64,000 nucleotides of DNA from assembly GCF_033807575.1 (NCBI RefSeq), contig NC_084728.1, positions 4,787,451 through 4,851,450 on the forward strand, given 5' to 3'. The notes beneath the pieces were generated by a model. It searched no databases. It saw only the letters and a list, made by a program, of their open reading frames with translations, and was not told where the DNA came from. Below are positions 41,578 to 54,300 of this stretch, one piece after another. The position numbers and the translations under genes are program-made. The number at the start of each line of letters is the position of its first letter. Within the stretch, counting starts at the first letter, position 1. Source of the stretch: Cydia pomonella. Lineage: Eukaryota; Arthropoda; Insecta; Lepidoptera; Tortricidae.

Positions 41578-42348
41578 ATGCTGCCCCGCTTTGCTTTTTT
41601 AGTTCTATGTGTGCAGACTAGTCTAATTCAGGTAAAAAAAAGCCTTTTATTTTAGACTTTATTTTTTTTTCTATTTAATAAGCTTATTTAAGCAAGAATA
41701 ATTTCAAGCCTGTATACTATGAAAATTTGCTCAACCATATCAACTTCACACTTCAAACATGCATTTATTGTATCAAAAAAATAAGATTCGTCGAGGCTGA
41801 ATATCTAAAAAAAACGAAAATTAATAAGTTTAACAGTAAGTTTGTATATTTACACATATTCCTTCTACTACTTCAACTAATTTTCATGAATGAAATTAAT
41901 TGTACCTATCTACATTCTTATAAATTATTTTTAACTTTATACTCCTCAGTACAGCTCCTTAAATAAGGTGCACATTAATTAATACAGATTTATTTCCTCA
42001 CAGTCTACTCTGAGCGATGAACCATGCGGGTGCGGCCAAATCTCGTACGAATCCTCCGGACTCAATCTCGGCGCCATTGAAAAATACAGTTCACTTAGCT
42101 TAATCCCGCCCAGTCTCAGCTTAAGCGCGCCTACGCTCAACCTGGGGGCATCTGCCCTCAGTCTGAGCGCGCCTGCTTACGGCGGTTCGGGCACCGGGCA
42201 GGTCGGCGTGTCCGGCGACATCGGCGCGAGCGGCACCACCGTCGTCGTCGGCTCCGTGCCCGCGCTCGGCTCCGTCGAGTTCAAGGGTATAGTGCCGGCA
42301 TCCGGATCGGTTTCTATTACCGGACAGTGTGGATGCGGGTGCCAGTGA
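41578..42348 (+). CDS. Chorion class A protein, pair 6
   Basis: Exon 1 41578-41631 (MLPRFAFLVLCVQTSLIQ, one codon longer than its relatives) has a GTAAAA donor, and exon 2 42004-42348 follows CTCACAG, giving 132 residues. Exon 2 has no in-frame Met. The arm (CGCGQISYESSG) carries a Leu/Ser-rich repeat run (PPSLSLS, APTLNLG, ASALSLS), parallel to the heptads of pairs 3 and 4. The core is YGGSGTGQVGVSGDIGASG..VPALGSVEF, ending GQCGCGCQ. AATAAA follows. It is a secreted eggshell structural protein divergent to the pair 6 B gene. Confidence 0.92.
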
Positions 42349-43205
42349 ATATATAATATTAAAAATAAATGAAAATTACGTACACTTAGTTGTTTTATTA
42401 AGCCTGTCGTGGTAACAGAGTTTTATGCTTATAATCTGACACACAACTAAAAATCTCAGCTTAAAATAAAATGACATCACTATCATATCAGCCTTTTATC
42501 GGTCACTGCTGAACGGCCTTTCTTCGAGTACGCCACTTATCCCGGCGCTGAACCAAACCCATCCAAAAGTGACCATAAGTCCTAACCAAAGGTGACAAAA
42601 GTCAACATCCTCACACCAAAATATATCTTTTGTTAAAACGACAGGTCAATAAACTACAACAACGCTTATCAGTCATAGGTTACATTTAAAAATTATTCCA
42701 GCCATGTGTACCTTATTATTCTGCGATAAAGTTCAACATCGAACAGCCTCCAACGTCACTTACGTCTGTTTTGCGCGATGGGACAGTGATTATGCATGTT
42801 TGGGTAATCATGTACATGTTAGGTAATTTGTTAAAAAACTAACGACATGAATTTGCATAACATAATTTTTTGCTGTACATTTTTGAACATTATTAATTTT
42901 GGCGTTCCGTAAAAACCCGTATTCATCCGTTTTTCAAGGACAATACATAATAATATAATTATACATTTTACATACATATAAATTACAAATAAATTTTAAC
43001 GGAAAATAGAACCAGGTAACAACAGGCGGTCTTATCGCTATAAAGCGATTTCTTCCAGAAAACCTTTATAATATAATTGTCAGCAATTGGAATTTAACTT
43101 ATGAAAGGAATTCGTATAATACCTCCTTACTAATAATTGTACTTAGGTTAACTTGGTTAATGCCTTTATTAAATATTCAACATTTTTCACGACACGAATG
43201 CAAGG
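42349..43205. other. Non-coding stretch, nothing recognised
   Basis: AT-rich intergenic DNA. The end (43180-43205, TTTTTCACGACACGAATG) looks like the TIR of the 5872-type element that was later split by the SINE. Confidence 0.4.
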
Positions 43206-43221
43206 AAATACTAACTAAATT

Positions 43222-43553
43222 CTTCTTCCTCGCGTTTGTCCCGGCATTTTGCCACGGCTCATGGGAGCCTGGGGTCCGCTTGACAACTAATCCCAAGATT
43301 TGGCGTAGGCACTAATTTTTACGAAAGCGACTGCCATCTGACCTTCCAACCCAGAGGGTAAACTAGGCCTTGTTAGGATTAGTCCGGTTTCCTCACGATG
43401 TTTTCCTTCACCGAAAAGCGACTGGTAAATATCAAATGATATTTCGTACTTAAGTTCCGAAAAACTCATTGGTACGAGCCGGGGTTTGAACCCGCGACCT
43501 CCGGATTGCAAGTCGCACGCTCTTACCGCTAGGCCACGAGCGCTTTTTTTTTT
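43222..43553 (-). mobile_element. SINE family 2, full length, with 16-bp TSD
   Basis: The minus strand begins GCTCGTGGCCTAGCGGTAAG (A box) and has B box GGGTTCAAACCCCGG. The body and end match 28437-28745. The duplication AAATACTAACTAAATT flanks both sides (43206-43221 and 43554-43569), typical of LINE-mobilised SINEs. Confidence 0.88.
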
Positions 43554-43699
43554 AAATACTAACTAAATTATTTAACAAAAACAAACCGAATCCATTTAAA
43601 ATTAATTTATACAAATATTTATCATAAAATAAAAAATACAATCATAAAAAATACTTAAGGACTAAAAAATAAACTATCAATAAACTTAACTATAAATAA

Positions 43700-44425
43700 A
43701 ACTAACCCTAAACTAACCTATAAAAACTAGTCAAACAACCCACCCCGCATCGCTTCTAACGCAAAGGTGCCCATCACGCTCGCTGCGTTTCCGCGTTGAA
43801 CCGCGATGGACAACCTTTGCGCTAGGAAAGACCCGGAGCGGGGTCGAGACCCCTCTCCTGCAAGCGCCGCCTCAGTTCCCCAAGAAGAGATTTCGCCTCC
43901 GCGCACCAGCACCCTGACGTCTCCACGGCAAGGGGAACAAACCAGTAGCTTGCTAGCCCCAAGTACTTGTCCCTCTTTAGGGACGCCGCCTGCTCAGCAG
44001 CAGCTCCTGCCGACCGCACGGTGCGGCCAAGGTGCGTGGCGGCGAACGTACTGACGCAGATGGCATCCCACAAAAGGCACTTACCACTCTCCCACGGCAC
44101 TAGAGTCAAACCGTCCGGCCTTTACCATCCGACCGACTCAGGCCCGGCGGCTCCAGGACACACGGGACACCAGTGCCCCTCGAATAATATCGTTTAACGC
44201 GTGGTGCCGTGAGAACCTCCCCGCGCAGCGGCGACAGCTCGAGGCATGGTGCCTGTTGCTCTCCACCATAGACCCGCAGACGCATAGATGTGGTTCATAA
44301 ACATCGCAGCCTAGACGAAGAGCAACGGCCACCCGCAACGAGTCGTTGTCAAGCAGGGTGCCAAAGTTAGGGGCGGGGAGGGCGTGTAGCCAAGCCCCAG
44401 ATTCCGGCACCGAAGCAGCGTTTAA
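43700..44425 (-). mobile_element. Decayed 3' fragment of an RLE non-LTR element
   Basis: Three minus-strand pieces in shifting frames match the end of the frame at 9851: SGAWLHALPAPNFGTL, the CxC..HH..C knuckle, RHHALNDIIRGAL, then MTLVPWE..WDAICV and SFLAQRLSIAVQRGNAASVM. Several frameshifts and substitutions make it older and a different subfamily from the 9790 copy. Confidence 0.7.
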
Positions 44426-44449
44426 CCTGGCTCAATCTTTAATATTTAT

Positions 44450-44915
44450 CATACACAATTATCATTCAAAAGTCAATTCTACTAGCCAACATAACGAAAC
44501 AGCTCAAAATTTGCATTTGATTACTTTGCCCCACATGTGGATAAAATGCAACTTTATCATGAGTTTTTAAACAATCAAGAGAGCCTTTACCAGCTGGTCT
44601 AATGAAATAGTTATCAGTATAAAACATTAACAAACAAATCCTGATGCAAAGATTATCCATAGCCGTTCAACGTGGCAACGCGGCGAGTGTCATGGGTACT
44701 TTTTATTTAGGTTAGGTTAGTAGTAAGTACCTAATGTCATGAACTCTTTAGTAGCTAAATTTCTAGTTTTAGTTTAGTCTTAACAAACAACAAATAATAA
44801 CTGACAAACAAATTCAATTTTACCAGCCAACATGAAGAAACTACTCAAAATCTGCATACGTTTTTAAGGAATAAAGCGAGCCTTTACGAGCTGGTGTGGC
44901 GAAAAAAATTGTAGA
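44450..44915. repeat. MITE pieces and a short RLE-element relic
   Basis: 44450-44620 and 44810-44915 match the interior and right arm of the element at 5872-6127. Between them, about 44640-44700 encodes QRLSIAVQRGNAASVMG on the plus strand, another 3' crumb of the RLE non-LTR family. Confidence 0.55.
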
Positions 44916-44966
44916 TAGGCATTTCTGATCTAAACACTGCACAGGTAAATTTTGATCTGCTCAGAC

Positions 44967-45928
44967 CAGTGGCGGATTAACTGAACAGCAGAAAAAGCAT
45001 ATGCTAAGGGCCCCGCGCCTAAGGGGGGCCCCGCGCTCCGACCCTGACCATGCGATTTGGGCACGTGGAACCGGCCAAGTTCAAGTAGAACTCGCACTCC
45101 GCGGATCCTGTACTATCACATTATATTTACAATGTATTTGTTTCGTAAGTCAGTAACAATATTGATCAATTATTATTGTTTGTTATTATCCTGTAATTTT
45201 TTCTTTATGACGATACCAAATTTAAATAATTTTTAGGCTTACGCAAAGACCAAGAGCAGAGTTTAGCATAAAACCGAAGGTGCAGTGTCTCAAAACTTTT
45301 GTGCATGGCTAAGCTGCAGGAAACAGCAGAGCTCGGAAACGAACAAAAGAAGATACTGTGTTAAAAAACAAACATATTAGTGAAAAGCAAGGAAGGATGA
45401 TTTATTTATTATTTCAAATAACAAATTTCACCTTACCGCTAATGCCTATAATGATGATCAGCTTTGAACCCGTAGTAGGCCAAAGGACGCGCTCCTCTAC
45501 GGCTGGCCGGGCGCCCGAAATATGGCGAGTTGCTGCAAAGCCGTTGTAAAAAGAAAACAGCGGGGCCCCTATGCAGGGCTTTGCATTCGCGTAGGCCGCG
45601 ATTTTTTTTATAAGTAGTTTTTATTTTACCGTACTGTCGCAATGCATAATTTATGTATCCATGCCAAATTACAGCTATCTAGCACTAACGATCACGGAGC
45701 AAACCCTCGGACAGACGGACATGGCGAAACTATAAGCATACACTGCATAACATGTTACAAACTAATCGAGAACTAGTCAAAAAAAATTAAGACATCGTAA
45801 AAATGTTGTGATGCTACTGAATCCTCGGGGTGCGAGTCCGACTCGCACTTAATCTTTTTTTTTTTTCAAACCAGGGGGCCCCGCGAGCTATTGTGCTAGG
45901 GGCCCCGCGCCTTCTTAATCCGCCCCTG
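44967..45928. mobile_element. Non-autonomous hAT-like element with 8-bp TSD
   Basis: The ends CAGTGGCGGATTAA and TTAATCCGCCCCTG are inverted, and subterminal GGGGCCCCGCGC blocks lie on both sides. A perfect 8-bp duplication, GCTCAGAC, flanks it (44959-44966 and 45929-45936). No transposase frame lies in the 962 bp. Confidence 0.85.
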
Positions 45929-45994
45929 GCTCAGACTGCTAATTTCAAAATCGTCTTCTAGACCTCTTCCACACTGTTTTTACTTAAGATATAC

Positions 45995-46182
45995 CAGAGT
46001 CCCTAGTGTAAATTTATTCGATTTCGTAACGTGACGTACGCGTTTGCGTTAAGTCTAATTTTGAATGGGATTTAGAAACAGCGCGCCAAGCGGAACGTTT
46101 TGGAAAATCAAATTCCCATACAAAATGAGACTTAACGCAAAAGCGTACTTCACGTTACGCCATCGAATAAATTTACACTAGG
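45995..46182. repeat. Palindromic MITE
   Basis: The left CCCTAGTGTAAATTTATTCGA is inverted at the right (TCGAATAAATTTACACTAGGG). Secondary arms GACTTAACGCAAAAGCGTAC and their complement extend the pairing. Confidence 0.8.
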
Positions 46183-46194
46183 GGTACAGGTGAT

Positions 46195-46340
46195 CGTCCA
46201 TAAAATAGTACATTTCGATGCTAGTGCGGAAAGTATGTCATTACTTCACGAGCACCGAGATATCAAATAGACTCGGGACGAGTGAAGAATGACATTTCCG
46301 CACCTGTATCGAACGACGTTTTTTAATACAATTGCGAAAA
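46195..46340. repeat. MITE fragment, 24236-type
   Basis: Shares TTTCGATGCTAGTGCGGAAA and CGCACCTGTATCGAACGACG with the copies at 24236 and 39060. Confidence 0.45.
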
Positions 46341-46705
46341 AATTAGAAAACCAACAAGTACTTTTTTATGCATGTTCTATAAGACAGAAACAATTGTAAA
46401 TATTATACTATTATTACCTAAGTATCGTCATTTACGATTATTTGTGTATCGTATATTTAAATTGTATGAAAACAATATCAAATGTTGCCTTTGGAAACTT
46501 AAAACATTCTTGCAGTAAGACAAAACGCCTCTGCTTTGACAGGCGTTTCGGCTATTCCGTTTCATTCAGATTATTAAGAACGGTTTTTCAATATTCAATA
46601 TTAAAAAATAAACGTGTTATAATGATGAAGAGGTAATTAAGTAATTAAATATGAAATATGCTTATATTTATTATTTTTACAATAACAGTAGGTTTTTATG
46701 GTGAT

Positions 46706-46815
46706 TGTGGGTAGGTTCTTATTATTCTTTATATGCATGTGGGTAAGGAGATAAATAAAGGAGTCAGTCTTGATCCGAGCACGTAGTTTTATTAACGCAT
46801 TCCAATACGTTTACA
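46706..46815 (+). repeat. 5' LTR
   Basis: 110 bp, TG..CA termini, identical by eye to the 3' LTR. Contains AATAAA in GATAAATAAAGG. Confidence 0.93.
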
Positions 46816-46922
46816 TGGCGCAGCCGATTTAAAAGAACCTTTAGGTATCTAAATATTCTTTGTGATATTCTAGTGATAGTGAATAATAGAAATATAAATA
46901 AATAAAAAAGAGAGTCTTTGGA

Positions 46923-49900
46923 ATGGAATCTATCTTGCCGCCGCCGCCGCCTTTTATTTTCGATAATAACCTTGAGAATGTGACCTCTGGTAATTTGTCT
47001 ATAGAATGGACTAAGTGGAAGAAAGCGTTTAATATTTACTTCGACGCGTGTGAGTTATCTAAAAAGGAAGAAAAGGTGCAAATTAATATTTTGCTGCATG
47101 TTATTGGAGAGCGGGCCCGTGAAGTGTACCAACAGTTTGAATCGGAATGCACGACTTTGAAGAGTTTGATTGCGCGGTTTGATAAGTTCTTTTTGCCGAA
47201 GAAAATTTAACTATAGAACGGCACAGGTTTTTTACACGTTGTCAGCATGATGGTGAGTCTATCGAGCAGTATGCTTTCGAGCTCAGGAAGCTGGCTGCCA
47301 CTTGTGAGTTTGGCACACTAATGCAGGATTTGATAAAAGATAGGCTGATTTGCGGCATAAAAGAGGACGCACTTCGGGAACGATTGTTACGTGAGCCGGA
47401 TCTGACGTTGAGTAAATCTTTGGATATTTGTAATTTGGCCCAGATGTCTAAGATGCAAGCGGGGGCTATAAAGCAAGAGGCTGTGGAACATAAAGCGTAT
47501 GTTGTAGAAAATAATCCCAAGCATAATACGGAGTATAATTGGATTAGTGAAGGTGGTCAACAGAATCAAATTTGGGGGGTAAGTCACCGAGGAGCGCCGG
47601 CGCATCGTGGAACGGCGAGGAGTCGGGGGCGCGGTGGCCGTTATCAGACCCCCGCCCGCTACCCCGTGACCCCGCGCCCGGGTCTTGCTCGGCGAAATCA
47701 ACTGTTTAATCGACAAGTGCGTGATGTCAATAGTGCTAACAACAGCAGTGCTAATTTATCGTGTTCGCGATGTGGTTTGCCTCATGGCAGTTCAAGGTGT
47801 CCTGCCATCGGCAGAAGGTGTTTAAAGTGTAACAGTTATGATCATTTTTCGCGTATGTGCAATGTATACGAGGTGCGAGCTGAGGAAAACAATGATCAGG
47901 TAAAAAACTGCTGTACTAGTTCGAGTGATTGGTGGGTCGATTTGTTGTTCGAAAAGGGAAAGATTAAATTTAAGTTGGACACTGGGGCCGATGTAAATAT
48001 AATACCACTTCGTTTCTTGAATCAAATTGGTATGAATAAAAACGATTTAAGCTCAACAGGTGATACATTGAGCGCTTACTCTGGCGGTGCTCTCATCGTA
48101 GTAGGAAAATGTAGCTTAAAAACAAAATACAAGGAACGTACGTATATTTTAGACTTTACTGTTGTAGACACTACTTCACAGCCGATATTGGGTAGGGATT
48201 CGTGTGCGGAGCTAGGTATAATAAAGTTGGTTTTAGATATTGAAAGTAATACCGGTAGTGACATACAAAAGCATGTGTATAGGGAATATTCGGATGTGTT
48301 TGAAGGAGTTGGGTGTATGCCGGGAGTGTATAAGATTGAATTAAACAAAAATGTTAGGCCAGTGGTACACGCACCGCGAAAATTGCCGGTAGCTTTGAAA
48401 GATAGTGTTAAAAATAAGTTGGATGAGATGGTTGGTGATGGGATTATTGCGAAAGTTGAGGGGCCTACGGATTGGGTCAATAGCATGACCGTTGTGAGGA
48501 AGGCTAACGGTGACATAAGGCTATGTTTGGATCCAAGGGACTTGAATCAGGCGATTAGGCGTGAGCATTTTAAATTGCCAACGTTGGATGAAATGTCTGT
48601 CAATTTAGGAGGTTCCAAATATTTTAGCACCCTTGATGCCAAGCAAGGATTCTGGCAGCTTCGACTTCACGAGGATAGTACCGATTTAGTTACCTTTAAT
48701 ACGAGTTTTGGAAGGTATAAATTTTTGCGTTTGCCGTTTGGAATAACTTCGGCGTCAGAAGTATTCCACAAAAAATGTACGAACAGTTTGATGATATGGA
48801 AGGTGTTTGTTTATTTATTGATGACCTACTCATTTACGGTCGCACGAAAGAGGAGCACGATGCTAGGTTGAAACGAGTACTAGATCGCTGTCGTGAGATT
48901 AATTTAAAATTAAATAAAAGCAAGTGTAAGTTTGGCCTATCGGAAATAAAATATTTGGGACATAAGATTACCCCGAATGGCATTTATCCCGACAACTCCT
49001 ACACGTCGGCAATAAAAAATATGCCTTGCCCAAAAAACACAAAGGACCTTGAACGATTTTTAGGAATGGTCAATTATGTAGGTAATTTTATACCCAATCT
49101 GTCCGACAAGAATCATGCACTTAGGCAACTGCTTAAAAAAGATATCGAATGGCATTGGTCGGAGTCGCATGATAAAGCTTTTAATATGTTAAAACAGTGT
49201 TTGACGAGTGTACCGGTTTTACAGTATTACAGTTTAAAAAAGCCCGTAGTGATTTCTGTTGACGCTTGTAAGAATGGGCTAGGTGCTTGTTTACTACAAG
49301 ATAATTTGCCCGTATGTTATGCCTCGAGATCTTTAACGAAGGCTGAACAAGCGTATGCGCAGATAGAAAAAGAACTCCTCGCATGCGTATACGCCTGTGA
49401 AAAATTTTATACTTATATTTATGGTCGAAGTGATGTCACGGTTGAAACCGACCATAAACCATTGGTAAGTATTATTTGTAAACCGATCGCCTCTGCTCCA
49501 GCCAGGTTGCAAAGGATGCTCCTGCGTTTGCAACCCTACAACTTTAAACTTGTATACAAACCAGGCAAGTATATGTATATGGCGGACACTCTCTCTCGTG
49601 CGGTGGATCCGGCGAGTACTCCAGATGTAGTGCCGCGCGACCAGCTGGACGCGCGCGCACAGGTGTGCGCCGTGCTGCTTAGCAACCCGCTCGTCGACTC
49701 GCACTTTGTACGTATACAAAAGTTGACCCAGGACGACGGTGAGCTTCAGGCGCTAATAAAATATATTACAGAAGGCTGGCCGGAGCATAAGCAGGATGTC
49801 GATGACCAGGTGACACCCTACTGGGGTTATCGTGATGAATTGACGGTCGCGCATGGTATGGCATGGAAGGGTGATCGGATTATTATTCCAGTAGCTATGC

Positions 49901-51025
49901 GGAAGGAAATGTTAAGGCGGGTGCATATTGGGCATTTAGGGTTAGAGAAATGCAAATTAAAAGTGCGTGAATCCATATTTTGGCCAAATATAAGTAGTCA
50001 GTTAGAGGATTTTATTAAAAACTGTCAAGCATGTCTTACTTTTAAAAACCAGAATGGAAGGGAATCATTGATACCACATGAGATACCGGACAGGGCATGG
50101 TCAAAGGTTGGGGTAGACGTGTTCCACTTTAAGGAGAAAAAATATTTATTGATAGTAGATTATTTTAGTAAGTTCTTGGAAGTTCTAGAGTTAAATTGTT
50201 TACAGTCTGGTCATATTATTGAGCAGTTAAAAATTGTTTTTAGTCATCAGGGTATACCTGACATTGTGATGTCAGATAATGGCCCCGAATTTTCCTCGAG
50301 TCAATTCAAACTATTCTCTCAGCAGTGGTGTTTTGAACATATTACTTCTTCTCCATGTTATGCCCAATCCAATGGGCAAGTGGAACGGAGCGTCCAAACG
50401 GTGAAAATATACTTAAAAAAACTAGTGTGGAAAAAACCGACTTCAGGCAAGCACTGTTAGAATATTTAACCACTCCCATCACTAATCAGCTAGCATCTCC
50501 ATCAGAGTTATTGAATAATAGAAAGTTTCGTGGAATCGTACCGTATGCACCCCAACTTCTTCATCCTAAAATCCAAATTAATGTCACGGCACAGTTAGAA
50601 AAGAGACAAAATAAACAAAAACAGCAGTACGACAAGTCGGCCCGTGATTTAAAGCAATTGATGCCCGGTCAAAAAGTTAAGGTTAGAGTAGATAAGAAAT
50701 GGGTTAGTGGCACAATTTTGCATGTTAGAGGTATCCGATCATATTTAATTCAATTGATGCAGGGTGGTACGTTGGTGAGAAACAGGCGTCATCTTATATT
50801 AGATTCGGAATATCGCCCGGAGTTACCTGTGTGTCCCGATCTTATGACGATATCACAATGTCGAGTGATAATGATAACGCTAGGGCGCATGCGCCCGCCC
50901 CGCTACCTCAGTCGCACGCGCAGCGTGCACTTATCGACACGACCCCAGTGTCCGAAAATGCTCCAAATAATAATTATTATGTCACTCGTTCTGGCAGGGT
51001 GGTGATTCCTCCTGATTGGTATTAA
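46923..51025 (+). pseudogene. gag-pol of the Mag-like gypsy element, four frameshifts
   Basis: Four frame changes split what should be one polyprotein. Gag starts at 46923 and contains two CCHC-type knuckles (CSRCGLPHGSSRC, CLKCNSYDHFSRMC). Then come protease (LDTGADVNIIPL), RT (RLPFGITSA; FIDDLLIYG), RNase H (ISVDACKNGLGACLL) and integrase (HIGHLG..CQAC zinc site, VGVDVF, MSDNGPEF). The C-terminus ends near TRSGRVVIPPDWY. Breaks lie near 47200, 48770, 50415 and 50825-50860. Each shifts the frame by -1, and the first three fall in runs of A. By family knowledge the products copy RNA to cDNA and integrate it. As read here the copy cannot make full-length Pol. No env-like frame follows. Confidence 0.85.
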
Positions 51026-52091
51026 TTAGCAGCCGGGTCGAATAGTATGTGCAGTTTCGAAGATGGATTTTTATATATAACTAAACAATTTGATAGGTAC
51101 CTATAAACATGAATCAATAAGGTTCAACTTGCATTGACATTTCATCATTGTTTTTATACTCGTACAGCACACAATATTAAAACCATTTAATACAGATAAC
51201 GGATTAATTTTTGTAAAGCAAACCTGTATTAAGTAGTTAAGTACATAATATAGGTATTATTAAATAATGTGTAGCCGTTATAATGAAATGTTGGCATTGT
51301 TTACCTACCTACCTGTAACTGTCGCAGGTCACAAAACACATTCATGATTATGAATGTGTTTTAATAAAATAAAATAAATTATGAAATGTTTGTTGTAAAT
51401 TTTCGTTTATTTCCTGGTGAAAAGAAATTAGTTTCAATTACATAATGTGTTGCATGATGTTTCATTAGTCATTGTTATCAAATTAAGGATGAAAATAAGC
51501 ATCTATTTCCGATGCCTGCATTTAAATATTAATGAATGAATGTTATTGATAAGTATATAATCTTTATATAATAAGTATGAAAAAATTATTACAATGATAT
51601 GTCGTTTTGTATTCTGCCTACCTATATTGCTCAATAGTTTTGAATGATTATTTACTATGTAATATCTTTATGAAATTATTAACAATCTATTACACTGGAA
51701 AAGAAAAAATATATATATTATATGTATATATATTTTAACTTGTTCTAGCGATGACATTAAATTTCTTTCAACCTATTACCTAAAAGAACCTACCATAAAA
51801 AATGATAATGTAATTATTATAATTTTTTATTGATAGGTTTTAAATATAATTAGTGATTAAAATATTACTATTCTTTGAATGCCTGATTTCTTTTATCTTT
51901 AATACCATCACTGTAATTTTGCGAAGTATATATTGTAAACATTAGCGAAACATATATATATATTTTTTTATTTGTGAAAAAGAAAAATGTGTAAGCACTT
52001 ACCTACTTATATTTGTTCTTGTGAATAAAATGCTTAAATGATAATTTGAACCAAATACAAAAATTGTAAAATGAAAAGTATAAAAGGGGGT

Positions 52092-52201
52092 TGTGGGTAG
52101 GTTCTTATTATTCTTTATATGCATGTGGGTAAGGAGATAAATAAAGGAGTCAGTCTTGATCCGAGCACGTAGTTTTATTAACGCATTCCAATACGTTTAC
52201 A
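52092..52201 (+). repeat. 3' LTR
   Basis: 110 bp, preceded by the polypurine tract and followed by the GTGAT target duplication. Confidence 0.93.
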
Positions 52202-52206
52202 GTGAT

Positions 52207-53179
52207 TACGACTTTTAAAGGAAACTAACATTAACATTCATCAATAAGTAGTCATGAATTGGAACAAGTGGAAAAGTAAAAAGCACTAGTTCGCGAAATC
52301 CAACTTTCAGCACGCTCAACAGCTACGTAAAGTAGCACTTTTTGAGCAACTGTATTAAAGAATATTTTCCCACTTCTAAATATTTTCCATTCTCCATGAT
52401 TTTTTAGTATATTATTGACACACTGAAAAACTAGGTTTATAGGTTTACCGTTTTTTCAAAATTTGCAAAACAAAAAAATATGGCGAAACCTATAAACCTA
52501 GAATATATTATGCTGAAGCGATAACATAAAATTCAAAAAGAATTGATAAGATTTAGTTAGTGGAATAAGTTTTCTCCCGAAATGGAATTTCATAGAAAAA
52601 TTACCGTTATTTCGTTAGAATCGAAAAGCTATTCTTCCCTATTAATATTTTTAAATATCGAATAGAACCCTGCATCCGTTTTATTTTGGCAAGGTCAAAG
52701 ATCGGCCCTTGACAATTATTGACACAGTGGCATGGAACAATCTCGTGTCGTATCATACAAGTCAATTCCTGATGTTAGTATGACATCTAACTTATGTCAT
52801 TCAGTTATCGTGCATTTGGCTCGTACTGTTTTATATGTACATGCATTGGCGCGGGCGAGACGCAGGATAACTAAATATCAAGATTCAAATATCATTTTTA
52901 TATCAGTGTACGTTCGAATTGGTATTACAGACTTAATAAAAGTTTCGTTCCTCGTTTGATTTCAGTGCATTCCGGAAATTACACTGGTTTCACGCAGTCT
53001 TTTACGGAATAACCCTGTATTTTTGAGTAAAATATAGGTAAGTGCTATCTGAATTTTAATGTTGGGATCATGTGTTTTTTTAGCTTAACACGTGCAACTT
53101 CCAAACGTAAGATTGTGGGTTTAAACCTCGGCAATTATTATCCTGACATCGGCAATAATGATTTCCCAATACTATATAA
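52207..53179. other. Non-coding flank, small hairpin
   Basis: A hairpin at about 52430-52502 pairs CTAGGTTTATAGGTTT with AAACCTATAAACCTAG. Otherwise AT-rich with no gene seen. Confidence 0.45.
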
Positions 53180-53703
53180 ATAGGCATCGGAGTTTTTATC
53201 GCACGGTAAGACTAATAGCGAGCTATGGAGTCGACATTAGCAATAAAATTCAACTCATATTCATATTCATACTCATTCATCTATTTAATAAGTGATTTTA
53301 ATTTTATAACCAAGAACTAGAACTTTGACGAGTGATATACTATAATTTAATTTTGTTTTTGAATATATACTTTACAAATAAGAATAATTACTATTTTTTG
53401 GATTGATTATATTACGAAATTTAATATAAAAAAAAAACAATATGTATATTAAAAGAGGTGAAAATAATATGAATGTAAATTAATCAATACATAAAAATGG
53501 TGATTATTTTTATTAGTAATATTTATGTCCGGAAAGACAAAATTAAAGGATCGTTTACAAACATTCTTGTCCTTGTAAAATTAAAATCACTAATTAAATA
53601 AGTGAATAAGTATGAGTATGAATATGAGTTGAATTTTATTGCTAATGTCGACTCCATAGCTCGCTATTAGTCTTACCATGCGATAAAAACTCCGATGCCT
53701 ATG
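53180..53703. repeat. DNA element with about 120-bp TIRs
   Basis: The left arm ATAGGCATCGGAGTTTTTAT through AGTCGACATTAGC is inverted at the right (GCTAATGTCGACTCC to CTCCGATGCCTAT). ATTCATACTCATTC simple repeats lie near the inner ends. The AT-rich centre has no frame. Confidence 0.8.
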
Positions 53704-53719
53704 TATAAATATATAAATA

Positions 53720-54300
53720 TTGGGCATTATTACACGAATTGACTAAGCCCCACGGTAAACTCAAGCAGGTGTAAGGATACTGCTTAGTTTACATAGATAT
53801 TTAGTAATTATAATTCATTTTTCTAGATTAAATAAGCTAAGTATCGTATATATTAAAGTATTTGTAGTGATCGATCACGTGAAGGGTCACGTGATCGATC
53901 TCTCCATCTTGAATATTTAACGATCATCCGGGAGGCGATGTTCGAACGATAATACAAGTGGTTACGTTGATTGTATTGGTAGCAGGTCAGTACTTTTGTA
54001 TTGTTAGAACTCGAGACAATATGATGCGTGTCTAAGCATACCTACTGTCGTGTGGTTAGTAAGGTTATATTCATTGTGCCAAATAAATGTATTTTGATCA
54101 CACTTCAGTTGTTTTAGTAAAATGGTTAGACCCCCAATACATGCTTGTTTTGTGGGTACTCAGACAACGATAAATACAATATACCTACAAATACTCAAAT
54201 ACATAGAAAACGCCCATGACTCAGGAACAATATCTGTGCTCATCACACAAATAAATGCCCTTACCGGGATTCAAACCCAGGACCATCGGCGTCATAGGCA
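53720..54300 (-). mobile_element. SINE family 1 fragments, copies g and h
   Basis: A tail piece lies at 53725-53780 (ACACGAATTGACTAAGCCCC). A longer copy at about 54150-54300 has GACAACGATAAATAC, CTCAGGAACAATATCTGTGC and the B-box complement GGATTCAAACC. Confidence 0.6.

Larger units (their letters stand above)
46706..52201 (+). mobile_element. Ty3/gypsy (Mag-like) LTR retrotransposon, complete
   Basis: Both LTRs are 110 bp (46706-46815 and 52092-52201), begin TGTGGG, end TTTACA and look identical. Target duplication GTGAT lies at 46701-46705 and 52202-52206. A primer-binding site, TGGCGCAGCCG, starts right after the 5' LTR and fits a serine tRNA 3' end. A polypurine tract AAAAGGGGG precedes the 3' LTR. 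Short LTRs, two Gag zinc knuckles and the apparent absence of env fit the Mag clade (inference). The non-coding part between about 51030 and 52080 is AT-rich. Confidence 0.93.

Noticed and set aside
51030..52080. Possible env region of the gypsy element
   Set aside because: AT-rich with no frame of useful length, and Mag-like elements normally lack env.
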